NCBI GenBank assembly: GCA_963717125.1
Contig: CAVQVG010000014.1
Coordinates: forward strand, 124,001 to 188,000
Length of the DNA: 64,000 bases
Source of the DNA: RYN-230 sp963717125
GTDB taxonomy: Bacteria > Actinomycetota > Actinomycetes > Streptosporangiales > Streptosporangiaceae
Reading direction: 5' to 3'
Within the stretch, counting starts at the first letter, position 1, and every line of letters begins with the position of its first letter. Position numbers and translations under genes: made by a program. Under the pieces are notes generated by a model that ran no database searches, was not told where the DNA came from, and saw nothing but the letters and a program-made list of their open reading frames with translations. Shown in pieces: positions 18,442 through 28,384 of this stretch.

Positions 18442-18795
18442 TCAGTGAGCCGGTTCCTGCAGCTCGACCCGGTTGCCGGCCGGGTCGTCGAGGAACGACT
18501 GCCGCCCGGTGCCGACGGGGACCGGATCGGTGACCGTGACCCCCTGCCCGCGCAGTTCCGCCACCACCGCGTCCAGGTCGGACACGGCCAGCGCGAAGTG
18601 CTGGCCGAGGGGCGGCGGGGCGTCCGCCTCGATCAGGTGAATCTGCTGGCCGCCAGCATCCAGCCAAGCGCCGCCGAAGCTGAAGTCCGGCCGGTCGCCG
18701 CGCTCGGTCAGGCCGAGCACCCGGGTGTAGAAATCAAGCGCCGCCGGGACGTCACGGACATTGAGCGAAACGTGGTGCAGCCCGTCAGGTCTCAT
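18442..18795 (-). CDS. VOC (glyoxalase/bleomycin-resistance) family protein
   Basis: A 117-residue single-module VOC protein: LHHVSLNVRDVPAALDFYTRVLGL opens the first beta-alpha-beta-beta-beta unit and FLDDPAGNRVELQEP closes the second. His and Glu residues at the usual metal positions (HHVSL, HLIEA, VELQE) are present. The start is the ATG before RPDGLHHV; longer frames run into the serpin gene. Such proteins are lyases, dioxygenases or antibiotic binders, so the reaction cannot be assigned. Confidence 0.85.
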   Translation of the reverse strand: MRPDGLHHVSLNVRDVPAALDFYTRVLGLTERGDRPDFSFGGAWLDAGGQQIHLIEADAPPPLGQHFALAVSDLDAVVAELRGQGVTVTDPVPVGTGRQSFLDDPAGNRVELQEPAH

Positions 18796-18812
18796 ACCGT
18801 CCAGTCTCGCAG

Positions 18813-19949
18813 TCAGGGCAGCTCCCGGCCAGGGTCGGTGACCCGGCCGAGGAACAGCGGCAGCCCGCTGCCCAGCTCGGTGATGGCGAACAGGAAAGGC
18901 CGGTCCACCGTCATCTCGGCCACCGGATCCGGGGCCAGCGTGCGGGCCGCCGTCGTCATCACCGTGGCCGTGGCCGCGGCCGCCTCGGTGCCTGGCTCGG
19001 CCACGTCGACGTAGGCCTGGTGCACGACCTCCCGGATGGACAGCGGCTCGGCCGCGGTGATCCCGGTGAAATCCGCCTGCGGGCTGAAGGCGAGCGGCAT
19101 GCCGAGCCCGGTCAGCACCGGGCGCAGGCCGAACTGGCCGGACACCCGGAACCGCGGCAGCGCCAGGCTGACCTGGTGGGGAGCCAGCCCGGCCAGCAGG
19201 CCACCGAGGCCGGCCCCGGCCAGCTGCTCCTCGACCGGCGGCAGCGAACCGTCCGGCAGCACGATCACCATGCCGAGACGCTCGCCCAGATAGGGCAGCT
19301 CGACCGCCTGGCAACCGTTCCGGCGCAGGTACCGCAGCCGGCCCTGGAGCCGCATGATGGGCACCCGCAGCACGCGGCCCGGCTCGGGGTGAAACGGGCC
19401 GTCGCTGGTCGCCCCGGCCGGGAACGGGTGCGCCCAGGCCGCCTTCAGGTACACGGCGCTGGCCAGCACCAGCCGGGTTCCCGCGTCGAGCACACCCGCC
19501 GGGATCAGCCCCGTGATCTTCCCCGCGGTCTGCTCCGCGATCAGGCCGTTGATCTGCTGCCGGGCCGCCCCGGCCGCGCGCCGGAAGTCGGCCTCGCACA
19601 GCTGCGCGCAGGCGGCCTGGGCCAAGGCCGCGGTGAAGTCCGGCCGCACCGGCAGGCCGGCTTGCAGCCACATGGTGTTCGGCGCGCGCAGCGTGAGCGG
19701 GCCGCGCGCCAGCGCGTCCAGGACCGCGGACGCCTGCACCAGCCCAGCCGCCGCGTCCTGCGGGTTGGCCAGGTGCAGCACCGTGGCCAGCTGGCTGGCC
19801 GTCGCCCCACGGGCGCCGGCCAGCGTCATCCGCAGCGCGGTGGCGATGTTGCCCGGCGAGAACACCAGGTTGCCGCCACCGCCCAGCGCGGCGTACAGGT
19901 CCGCGGCGAACGCGTCGTCCGGCGCCGCGCCCGGCGGCACGCTAGACAC
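18813..19949 (-). CDS. Serpin-family protease inhibitor
   Basis: A 378-residue serpin, full family length, without an evident signal peptide. It contains NLVFSPGNIATALRMTLAGA, the breach/shutter region, and a hinge GTEAAAATATVM with small residues at P15-P9, as in inhibitory serpins. Counting 16 residues from the hinge Glu (P17) puts P1 near Leu in AARTLAPDP, suggesting a chymotrypsin- or elastase-like target; this is inference. The C-terminal RPFLFAITELGSGLPLFLGRV matches the serpin signature. GTG start overlaps the stop of the aminotransferase by 8 bp. Confidence 0.9.
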   Translation of the reverse strand: MSSVPPGAAPDDAFAADLYAALGGGGNLVFSPGNIATALRMTLAGARGATASQLATVLHLANPQDAAAGLVQASAVLDALARGPLTLRAPNTMWLQAGLPVRPDFTAALAQAACAQLCEADFRRAAGAARQQINGLIAEQTAGKITGLIPAGVLDAGTRLVLASAVYLKAAWAHPFPAGATSDGPFHPEPGRVLRVPIMRLQGRLRYLRRNGCQAVELPYLGERLGMVIVLPDGSLPPVEEQLAGAGLGGLLAGLAPHQVSLALPRFRVSGQFGLRPVLTGLGMPLAFSPQADFTGITAAEPLSIREVVHQAYVDVAEPGTEAAAATATVMTTAARTLAPDPVAEMTVDRPFLFAITELGSGLPLFLGRVTDPGRELP

Positions 19950-21116
19950 GGCGCCGGGACAGCCGGGTTACCGCTTCCCGCAACACCTCGTCTCGCTTGC
20001 AGAACGCGAACCGCACCTGGCTGCGGCCGGCCGCCACGTTGTCGTAGAACACGGAACTGGGGATGGCCACCACGCCGGCCTGGTCCGGCAGCCGGCGGCA
20101 GAAGTCCATCCCGTCGGTCTCGCCGAGCGGCCGGATGTCGGTGGTCACGAAGTAGGTGCCGGCGGCTCATACACCTCGAACCCAACCTCGGCCAGCCCGG
20201 CGCAGAGCAGGTCCCGCTTGCCCCGCAGGTCGGTGCTGATCGCGGCGAAGTAGGCGTCGGGCAGCGCCAGGGCCTGGGCCACCGCGTACTGGAACGGCCC
20301 ACCGGTGACGTAGGTGAGGAACTGCTTGACCGTGCGCACCGCGGTGACCAGTTCCGGGGTGCCGGTCACCCAGCCGATCTTCCAGCCGGTAAACGAGAAC
20401 GTCTTGGCCGCGGAGCTGATCGTCACGGTACGCTCGCGCATCCCGGGCAGCGTGCCGATCGGCACGTGCGTCCCGTCGAAGACCAGGTGCTCGTACACCT
20501 CGTCGGAGACCACCAGCAGGTCGTGCTCGCAAGCGAGCGCGGCGATCTCGGTGACCTCGGCCCGGCTGAACACGGCCCCGGTCGGGTTGTGCGGCGTGTT
20601 CAGCAGGATGAGCCGGGTGCGCGGCGTGATCGCGGCGCGGAGCGCGGCCAGGTCGGGCCGGAAGTCGGGCGGCCGCAGCGTCACCGGCACCCGGGTCGCG
20701 CCCGCCATGGCCACGCAGGCGGCGTAGGAGTCGTAGTAGGGCTCGAACGCGATCGCCTCGTCGCCTGGCTCCATCAGCGCGATCAGCGCGGCCGCGATGC
20801 CCTCGGTGGCGCCCGCGGTGACCAGCACCTCGGTGTCCGGGTCCAGGTCCAGCCCGTAGAACCGCTTCTGGTGCGCGGCCACCGCGTGCCGCAGCTCGGG
20901 GATGCCCGGGCCCGGCGGGTACTGGTTGCCCCGGCCTTCCATGATCGCGGCGGCGGCGGCCGCGGCGATCTCGGCCGGGCCATCGGTGTCCGGGAAGCCC
21001 TGACCCAGGTTGACCGACCCGGTGGTCAGCGCGAGCGCGGACATCTCGGCGAAGATCGTCGTGCCCAAGCCGGTCAGCCGCCGGTTCAGCAGGGGCCGAT
21101 TCGAGGTTGTTGCCAC
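19942..21116 (-). CDS. Class I/II PLP aminotransferase, glutamine transaminase K/kynurenine aminotransferase-like (frameshifted)
   Basis: A PLP aminotransferase of about 391 residues. NTPHNPTGAVF, SDEVYEHLVFDG and the PLP-lysine segment SSAAKTFSFTGWKIGW are intact. The frame breaks near 20163, where GAGCCGCCGGCACC lacks one base. The expected continuation (TYFVTTDIRPLG to FCKRDEVLREAVTRL, including the substrate-carboxylate Arg region) is in another frame ending at 19942. The start is GTG. It is divergent from a Nit2-like hydrolase, the pairing expected for the glutamine transaminase/omega-amidase route. The indel is probably a sequence error, as flanking conservation is intact. Confidence 0.88.
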
Positions 21117-21315
21117 GCACTCAGTATCTCTTTGCGCTCTGCTTCTTTGCGCCGCCGGGGGCGCTCTACCCGCCGCCTTCCCTCGTCGCTCAGTCGCTTC
21201 GCTCCCTCGCTCCTCAGTCCAGTCGGCGGCGCGCCCCCTTCGGCGCGGCTCCTTCCCCTCCTCGCTCGTTCCTCGCTCGTCGGTCCAGTCGGCGGCACCC
21301 CCTTTGGCGCAGGCT
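21117..21315. repeat. Intergenic repeat family 2, copy 1
   Basis: Between the divergent aminotransferase and hydrolase genes. A block of about 75 nt (21178-21252) is nearly identical to the reverse complement of DNA near 60 kb, including TTCGCTCCCTCGCTCCTCAG and CAGTCCAGTCGGCGGCGCGC. A second, degraded partial unit follows (GTCCAGTCGGCGGCACCCCC). Upstream of the block, GCGCCGCCGGGGGCGC is shared in position with the other copy. It is absent from intergenic regions elsewhere in the window. Confidence 0.85.
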
Positions 21316-21331
21316 GGTTTACCCTGCGGGT

Positions 21332-22132
21332 GTGCGTATCGCCTTGTGCCAGGTGCCGGTCAGCCCGGATCCTGTGGTCAACCTGGGGCGGGTGCGGGCG
21401 GCGCTGGGCAGCGCTGCCGACCATGGCGCGGAGCTGGCCGTGTTCCCGGAAGCGACGCAGGCCCGGTTCGGCACCGACCTGCGGGCGGTGGCCGAGCCGC
21501 TGGACGGCCCGTTCGGCGCCGGGCTGGCCGCGGCCGCCCGGGACACTGGGGTGTCCCTGGTCGCCGGGGTGTTCGAGCCCGCGCCGGACGGCCGGGTGTA
21601 CAACACCGCGGTGGCCTACGGCCCGGCGGGCGAGCGGGTGGCCGCGTACCGCAAGATCCACCTGTTCGACTCGCTGGGCGAGACCGAGTCCAAGGTGGTC
21701 GCGCCGGGCGGCGAGCCGGTGCTGGCCGAACTGGCTGGGCTCCGGGTGGGCCTGCTCACGTGTTACGACATCCGGTTCCCGGAACTGGCCAGGAACCTGG
21801 TGGTCCGCGGCGCGGACGTGCTGGTGATCCCCGCCGCCTGGGCCGCCGGGCTGTTCAAGGAGGAGCACTGGGTCACCCTGGTGCGGGCCCGGGCCATCGA
21901 GAACACGGTCTGGGTCGCGGCCGCCGGGCAGGTGCCTGACCCGGACTCACCGCCGACCCGGGCGCCCACCGGCATCGGCCGGAGCATGCTGGTCGACCCG
22001 ATGGGCGCCGTCCGGCTTGACCTCGGCTCGTTCCCCGGGGTCGGTTGCGGCGATCTGGACGCCGCGCTGACCGCGCGGGTCCGGGACCGGCTACCGTGCC
22101 TGGAGCACCGCCGCGGCGACCTGTTTGGTTAG
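21332..22132 (+). CDS. Carbon-nitrogen hydrolase (nitrilase superfamily, omega-amidase-like)
   Basis: A 266-residue cytosolic hydrolase with the Glu-Lys-Cys catalytic triad: FPEATQ (Glu near 43), YRKIHLF (Lys near 110) and LTCYDIRFPEL (Cys near 145). The length and motifs match the Nit2/omega-amidase branch that hydrolyses alpha-ketoglutaramate. GTG start immediately after the repeat, with only weak ribosome-site sequence. Divergent from a glutamine-transaminase-like gene, which supports a shared salvage role; substrate assignment remains inferred. Its stop overlaps the convergent BlaI-type gene by 4 bp. Confidence 0.88.
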   Translation: MRIALCQVPVSPDPVVNLGRVRAALGSAADHGAELAVFPEATQARFGTDLRAVAEPLDGPFGAGLAAAARDTGVSLVAGVFEPAPDGRVYNTAVAYGPAGERVAAYRKIHLFDSLGETESKVVAPGGEPVLAELAGLRVGLLTCYDIRFPELARNLVVRGADVLVIPAAWAAGLFKEEHWVTLVRARAIENTVWVAAAGQVPDPDSPPTRAPTGIGRSMLVDPMGAVRLDLGSFPGVGCGDLDAALTARVRDRLPCLEHRRGDLFG

Positions 22133-22521
22133 GACGCGGCGAGCTGCCCGGCCATGTCGAGCATGGCGCCGCGCAGGCTCTCCCGTTCGTCCTCGCTGAC
22201 CCGTTCCACGAACCGGAGCATGGTGATGCGCTCATCACCACCGGAGCGGAGCACCTCGGCCATCAGCCGGGAGTCATGCTCCTCCCGGGACTCCATCGGC
22301 CAATACCGCCAGGCCCGGCCGTGCTTCTCGCGGCACAGCACACCCTTGCCGTACAGGATGTTCATCACCGTCATCACGGTCGTGTACGCGACGGGCCGGT
22401 TGTACGACAGCCGCTCGCGGACCTCCCGGACCAGATAGGCCCGGTCTCCGGCCCACACCACATCCATAATCGCGGACTCGAGCTCACCGAACTCGCGCAC
22501 TTTCCGCCACCTCCTGGTCAT
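22129..22521 (-). CDS. BlaI/MecI/CopY-family transcriptional repressor
   Basis: A 130-residue repressor with a winged-helix N-terminal half; the recognition helix region reads RPVAYTTVMTVMNILYGKGVL, as in BlaI/MecI. The C-terminal half is the dimerisation/cleavage domain. No M56 BlaR-type sensor protease or beta-lactamase is adjacent, so its signal and targets are unknown. ATG start preceded by AGGAGGTGG. No dyad resembling the BlaI box is convincing upstream. Confidence 0.9.
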   Translation of the reverse strand: MTRRWRKVREFGELESAIMDVVWAGDRAYLVREVRERLSYNRPVAYTTVMTVMNILYGKGVLCREKHGRAWRYWPMESREEHDSRLMAEVLRSGGDERITMLRFVERVSEDERESLRGAMLDMAGQLAAS

Positions 22522-22704
22522 CCATGGTAGGCACGGGCGCTGGCCCGGCCTGGGGCCGTGACGGCGGCTGGGGGAGGAAATCGTCCCTGCGTGCTGTTTT
22601 CTCCACCCGGCCCGCGTTCGGCATCGGGCATACCTGTGTGCGGTGCATGGAGTCCACGGTGGCCGGCCGGGCGGGCCACAGACATCGGTCGGCTGACGGA
22701 TCTG

Positions 22705-23313
22705 CTACGCCGGCGCCCGGCGATGCCGGCGGATCAGCCAGAACGCCGCCGCCCCGACGACCAGCACCGCTACCGCGACGGCCACGCCGGTGCCGACCGT
22801 GCGCTCGATCGCCGCGTACGCCGACCCCGCGGCGTAGCCGAGCAGGCAGTACCCGACGCCCCAGACCACCGCGCTGAGCACGTTGAAGAGCACGAACGTG
22901 CGGTACGGCAGCCGGGCGGTGCCCGCCACCGCGGGCATCATGGCCCGCAGCACCGCGATGAACCGGCCGAGGAACACGGCCGCCGCGCCCCGCCGGTGCA
23001 GCACCGTCTGGGCCCGGTCCACCCCGCTGGCCACCCGGCGCAGCCGGGGCCGGGCGAGCAGCCGCCCGCCGAGATGCCGGCCTATCTCGTAGCCGATCAG
23101 CGGGCCGACGATGGCGGCCAGCACCACCACCAGCATCAGCACCAGCAAGTCAACCCGCCCCCGGCTGGCCAGGACGCCGCCGAGCACGGCCGCTGTCTCA
23201 CCGGGGATGACAAAGCCGAGAAAAATGGCCGTCTCGCCGAACACCAGCGCGGCCACCAGCAGGTAGGCCAGCGGGCCGCTCAGCCGGCCCAGCTCGGTGG
23301 TGATCGACGTCAC
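22705..23313 (-). CDS. DedA-family membrane protein
   Basis: A 202-residue polytopic membrane protein of the DedA/SNARE-associated family, linked to undecaprenyl-phosphate or phospholipid scrambling and membrane homeostasis. Signatures are FGETAIFLGFVIPGETAAVLGG near the N terminus and GRFIAVLRAMMPAVAGTARLPYRTFVLFN, which includes the conserved R-x3-P re-entrant element. The GTG is chosen because AGGGGCAGGCAG precedes it; an upstream start would add a hydrophilic Gly-rich leader. Divergent from the GST-like gene. Confidence 0.9.
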   Translation of the reverse strand: MTSITTELGRLSGPLAYLLVAALVFGETAIFLGFVIPGETAAVLGGVLASRGRVDLLVLMLVVVLAAIVGPLIGYEIGRHLGGRLLARPRLRRVASGVDRAQTVLHRRGAAAVFLGRFIAVLRAMMPAVAGTARLPYRTFVLFNVLSAVVWGVGYCLLGYAAGSAYAAIERTVGTGVAVAVAVLVVGAAAFWLIRRHRRAPA

Positions 23314-23560
23314 CTGCCTGCCCCTTCCGCTGCCACCTGCCCACTGCCCGCTGCCGGCCGGCCCACCCTGACCCATTCCGGGATGACCTCGTACTATCCC
23401 GGAATCCGGGGGCTTTCGGATGCGATGCTAGCCACTGGGCCCGAGCGGTTTGCCCGGACCCGGCCCGGCAGGCCGGCCCTTCCCTCCGGCCGCCCGGCCG
23501 GCCATCATTTGCTGACAATTCGGACAGCAGCCGAGTAGCTCCCGCCGCGAACGGAGGAGG

Positions 23561-24514
23561 ATGCCAGTTATTCCCGAGACGGGTCCTGAAGTCCTGCCAT
23601 CGGCCGGATTCGTCCGCCAGGCGAACGTCTTCGCCACGCGGATCACGGGGGACGGATCGAGCGGGTACCTGGCAGAACCCGGGCGTTACCAGCTGTACGC
23701 GTCGCTGGCCGATCCGTGGGCGCACCGCGCGCTCATCGTGCGGCGGCTGCTCGGCCTGGACCGGGTTATCGGGCTCAGCCTGGTGGACCCGATCCGGGAC
23801 GAGCGTGGCTGGCGCTTCCCGGCCAGCAACGGCGGGGTCAACCCGGTGACCGGCGCCCGGTTCGTGTCCGACCTCTACATGATCACTGATCCGGGCTACC
23901 GGGGCCGGTTCACCGTGCCGTTCGTCTGGGACACCCGCAGCCAGCGCATCGTGGACAACGACTTCCAGCAGATCACCGTCTCGTTCGAGACCGAGTTCCG
24001 CGGCTACCACCGGCCCGGCGCGCCCGACCTCTACCCGGCGCAGCAGCGCACCGAGATCGACGCGCTGAGCACGCTGATCTACCACGCGGTCAACAACGGC
24101 GTATATAAGGCTGGCCTGGCCACCAGCCAGGCCGCCTACGAGGAGGCGTTCGACGGGCTGTTCAGCACGCTGAGCGCGCTGGAAGAGCGGCTGCTCCGGC
24201 GCCGGTACCTGCTGGGCGGCAGCATTACCGAGGCGGACGTACGGCTCTATCCGACATTGGCCCGCTTTGATGCGGTCTATTACACGCATTACAAGTGCAA
24301 CCTGAACCGGCTAGTGGACTACCCGGGTCTGTGGGGCTATGCCCGCGACCTCTACCAGACCCCGGGGTTCGGCGACACGACGGACTTCGTCCAGATCAAG
24401 CGGCACTACTACCAGACCCAGGATTGGATCAACCCGAACCGCATCGTGCCTAAAGGACCCTATGTGAACTGGCTCTCACCGCATGACAGAGAGCGCATGT
24501 CAGGGCGATCATGA
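23561..24514 (+). CDS. Glutathionyl-hydroquinone reductase (GST Xi)-like protein lacking the catalytic Cys
   Basis: A 317-residue member of the YqjG/ECM4 group: thioredoxin-like N domain, all-helical C domain (residues about 160-300), and the family segments GRYQLYASLADPWAHRALIV and DYPGLWGYARDLYQTPGF. In characterised members the active site is CPWAHR; here the nucleophile position is Asp (GCC GAT CCG TGG), so the usual mixed-disulphide chemistry should be impossible. ATG follows directly after GGAGGAGG. Actinomycetes use mycothiol instead of glutathione, so the cosubstrate is uncertain. Confidence 0.82.
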   Translation: MPVIPETGPEVLPSAGFVRQANVFATRITGDGSSGYLAEPGRYQLYASLADPWAHRALIVRRLLGLDRVIGLSLVDPIRDERGWRFPASNGGVNPVTGARFVSDLYMITDPGYRGRFTVPFVWDTRSQRIVDNDFQQITVSFETEFRGYHRPGAPDLYPAQQRTEIDALSTLIYHAVNNGVYKAGLATSQAAYEEAFDGLFSTLSALEERLLRRRYLLGGSITEADVRLYPTLARFDAVYYTHYKCNLNRLVDYPGLWGYARDLYQTPGFGDTTDFVQIKRHYYQTQDWINPNRIVPKGPYVNWLSPHDRERMSGRS

Positions 24515-24597
24515 GGTGGTGGCCCGGACTCCGGGCGCTACCGCGGCGGTAGCCTTATACGCCGGGGTAGGGACAAAATCAAGCGTCGAAGAGGGCG

Positions 24598-27500
24598 ATG
24601 TCCGCCGTGTCTTCTGAGTCACCGCAGTCTGTGGATCGTGCCGAAGCCAAGCCCGCCAGCCCAGAACCGGGCCAGGCGGGAGTGAGCCGCACCCGAGCCA
24701 GCGACCCTGGCGGGGCAGCCGCCGAGCATCCCGACGGCGCGGCCACCGACTTCGGGCCCAACGAATGGCTGGTGGATGAGCTCTACCAGCGCTACCTGGC
24801 CGATCCCGGATCGGTGGACATGGCCTGGTGGAATTTCTTCGCCGACTACACCCCGCCCGCGGGCCAGCCGGCCGCCGCGCCGCCGGCCCCGGTCGCACCC
24901 CGCCAGCCCGGCCCAGCTCAGCCTGCCGCGGCCAGCGCCCCCGCCGCTCCGGCCGCACCGGCCGCCCCGGCTGCGGGGCAGCCGGCCAGCCCGCCCGCCG
25001 CGGCCCCCGCCCCGCCGGCCGGTGCGCCCACCACCCGGCTGCGCGGCGCGGCCGCCCGCACCGCGGTCAACATGACCGCCAGCCTGGCCTTGCCCACCGC
25101 GACCAGCGTCCGCTCGGTGCCCGCCAAGCTGCTCGTCGACAACCGCATCGTGATCAACAACCACCTGGCCCGCGGCCGGGGCGGCAAGGTCTCGTTCACT
25201 CACCTGATCGGGTTCGCGGTGGTCCGGGCGCTGGCCTTGGCGCCGGAGATGAACTGCGCCTACGCCGAACTGGACGGCAAGCCCGCCCTGGTCCAGCCGG
25301 AGCACGTCAACCTGGGCCTGGCCATCGACGTGACGGCCCGGGATGGGTCGCGGCAGCTGCTGGTGCCCGCGGTCAAGGCGGCCGAGGACATGGACTTCCG
25401 CCAGTTCTGGATGGCCTACGAGGACGTGGTCCGGCGGGCCCGCGGCGGCAAGCTCGCCGTCGAAGACTTCGCGGGCACCACGATCACGCTGACCAACCCG
25501 GGGACGATCGGCACCGAGCACTCGGTGCCCCGGCTGATGGCCGGCCAGGGCTGCATCGTCGGCGTCGGCGCCATGGAGTACCCGGCCGCCTACCAGGGCG
25601 CGGCCGAGGAGACCATGGCCCGGCTGGCGGTCAGCAAGGCGGTCACGCTGACCTCGACCTATGACCACCGGGTCATCCAGGGCGCGCAGTCCGGCGAGTT
25701 CCTCCGGGACATCCACGCGCTGCTGCTGGGCGAGGACGGCTTCTGGGACGAGGTGTTCCAGGCCCTCAAGATCCCCTACGAGCCGATCCGCTGGGTGCGG
25801 GACATCCCGGCCGGGCACGAGGACGACATCACCAAGTCGGCCCGGGTGCACGAGCTGATCCACGCGTACCGGGTGCGCGGCCACCTGATGGCCGACACCG
25901 ACCCGCTGGAGTACAAGCAGCGCCGGCACCCGGATCTGGACATCAACCAGCACGGGCTGACCCTGTGGGACCTGGAGCGGACGTTCGCGACCGGCGGGTT
26001 CGGCGGCAAGCCGCTGATGAAGCTGCGCGAGATCCTGGGCGTGCTGCGCGACTCGTACTGCCGCACCGTCGGCGTCGAGTACATGCACATCCAGAACCCG
26101 GAGGAGCGGGCCTGGATCCAGTCCTGGGTCGAGCGGCCGCACGACCGGGCCGGGCACGACGAGCAGGTGCAGATCCTGTCCCGGCTGAACGTGGCCGAGG
26201 CGTTCGAGATGTTCCTGCAGACCAAGTACGTGGGCCAGCGCCGGTTCTCGCTGGAGGGCGCCGAGTCGCTGATCCCGCTGCTGGACGCGGTGCTCACCGA
26301 GGCGGCGGATGCACGCCTCGATGAGGCCGTGCTCGGCATGGCGCACCGTGGCCGGCTGAACGTGCTGGCCAACATCGTGGGCAAGTCCTACGCGCAGATC
26401 TTCCAGGAGTTCGAGGGCAACCTGGACCCGCGCAGCACGCACGGGTCGGGCGACGTCAAGTACCACCTGGGCGCGAGCGGCGTGTTCACCGCGAGCGACG
26501 GCGCGCGGATCCCGACCTCGCTGGTGGCCAACCCCAGCCACCTGGAGGCGGTGGACCCGGTGCTGGAGGGCGTGGTCCGGGCCAAACAGGACATCATCGA
26601 CAAGGGCGAGCCCGGCTTCACCGTGCTGCCGGTGCTGATCCACGGGGACGCCGCGTTCGCCGGGCAGGGCGTGGTGGCCGAGACGCTGAACCTGTCCCAG
26701 CTGCGCGGCTACCGCACCGGCGGCACCGTGCACATCGTGGTGAACAACCAGGTCGGCTTCACCACCGCGCCCGCGGAGTCCCGGTCCAGCGTGTACGCCA
26801 CCGACGTGGCCCGGATGATCCAGGCGCCGATCTTCCACGTCAACGGGGACGACCCGGAGGCCGTGGTGCGGGTCGGCCAGGCTCGCCTTCGCCTACCGGG
26901 AGCAGTTCCGCAAGGACGTGGTCATCGACCTGATCTGCTACCGGCGGCGGGGGCACAACGAGGCGGACAACCCGTCGTTCACCCAGCCACTGATGTACGA
27001 CCTGATCGACGCCAAGCGGTCCACCCGCAAGCTGTACACCGAGTCGCTGATCGGCCGGGGCGACATCACCATGGAAGAGGCCGAGCAGGCGCTCCGCGAC
27101 TACCAGCAGCACCTGGAGCGGGCCTTCACCGAGACCCGGGAGGCGGCCAAACGGCCGATGGACCCGGGCGCGGTGGTCCGGCCCGCCACCACGGCCCAGT
27201 TCCCGATCGTGCATCCGGACACGCCGACCGCGATCTCCGAAGAAGCCATCAAGCAGATCGTGGACACGCAGCTCAACCTGCCGGACGGGTTCACCCCGCA
27301 CCCCCGGCTGCAGCCGCTGCTGGCCCGCCGGGCGGCCATGGTCGAGAACAACGCCATCGACTGGGCCACCGGTGAGCTGCTCGCGTTCGGGTCGGTGCTG
27401 ATGGACGGGCACCCGGTGCGCCTGGTCGGCCAGGACACCCGGCGCGGCACGTTCGGCCAGCGGCACGCGGTCCTGGTGGACCGGCACACCGGCGAGGAGC

Positions 27501-28381
27501 ACACCCCGCTGCGCGCGTTCAACTCGGCCACCGCCCGGTTCCACGTCTACGACTCGCTGCTGTCCGAGTACGCGGCGGTCGGCTTCGAATACGGCTACTC
27601 GGTGGCCCGGCCGGACGCGCTGGTCTGCTGGGAAGCCCAGTTCGGCGACTTCGTCAACGGCGCGCAGACCATCCTGGACGAGTTCATCAGCTCCGGCGAG
27701 CAGAAGTGGGGCCAGCAGACCAGCGTGGTGCTGCTGCTGCCGCACGGCTACGAGGGCCAGGGCCCGGACCACTCCTCGGCCCGGATCGAGCGTTTCCTCG
27801 GCCTGTGCGCCCAGGGCAACATGACCGTCGCGCTGCCGACCACCCCGGCCAACTACTTCCACCTGCTCCGCTGGCAGGCGCTGTCCGGCCGGCGCACCCC
27901 GCTGGTGGTGTTCACGCCCAAGTCGATGCTCCGGCTGAAGGACGCGACGTCGCCGGTGGCCGAGTTCTCGGCGGGGGCGTTCCATCCGGTCATCGGGGAT
28001 GAAGCGGGCCTCGACCCGGCCGGCGTGCGGAAGGTGCTGCTGTGCTCGGGCAAGGTCTACTACGACCTGGCCGCGCGGCGGGACAAGGACGGGCGGACGG
28101 ATACCGCGGTGGTCCGGCTGGAACGGCTGTATCCGGTCCCGGATGCGGACCTGCTCGGCGAGGTGGGCCGCTACCCCGCCGACGCGGAGATCATCTGGGT
28201 CCAGGAGGAGCCCGCCAACATGGGCGCCTGGCCGACCATGGCGCTCAAGCTGCCGGACATCCTGGGCCGCCGGGTCAGCCGGGTGTCGGTGCCGGCCAGC
28301 TCGGCGCCCGCGGTGGGCTCGGCCACCGCGCACAAGGCCGAGCACCAGTACGTGGTGGCCGAAGCCGTCGCCCAGGGGTGA
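24598..28381 (+). CDS. kgd: Multifunctional 2-oxoglutarate metabolism enzyme Kgd (frameshifted)
   Basis: Fused E2o-like and E1o enzyme of the TCA cycle, about 1260 residues when repaired. Layout: FGPNEWLVDELYQRYLADPGS docking segment; Ala/Pro linker (about 85-140); acyltransferase domain ending in TYDHRVIQGAQSGEF (about 355); ThDP-dependent domain with MAHRGRLNVLANIVGKSY (about 583) and GDAAFAGQGVVAETLNLSQL (about 683). At about 26873, GTCGGCCAGG carries one extra base against the expected VARLAFAYREQF, moving the rest (DVVIDLICYRRRGHNEADNP onward) into another frame that continues to the normal end. The indel is probably a sequence error. No lipoyl domain is present, as in mycobacterial Kgd. 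Confidence 0.93.
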
Positions 28382-28384
28382 GCC

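Noticed and set aside
22129..22521. Beta-lactam resistance locus
   Set aside because: Only a BlaI-type repressor is present; no BlaR sensor or beta-lactamase lies nearby.
24619..26838. 739-codon open frame antisense to kgd
   Set aside because: Shadow of high third-position GC; the sense strand encodes Kgd with intact catalytic motifs.
26860..26920. Programmed frameshift in kgd
   Set aside because: No slippery heptamer or stimulatory structure is evident, and five other genes show similar single-base breaks, so error is simpler.
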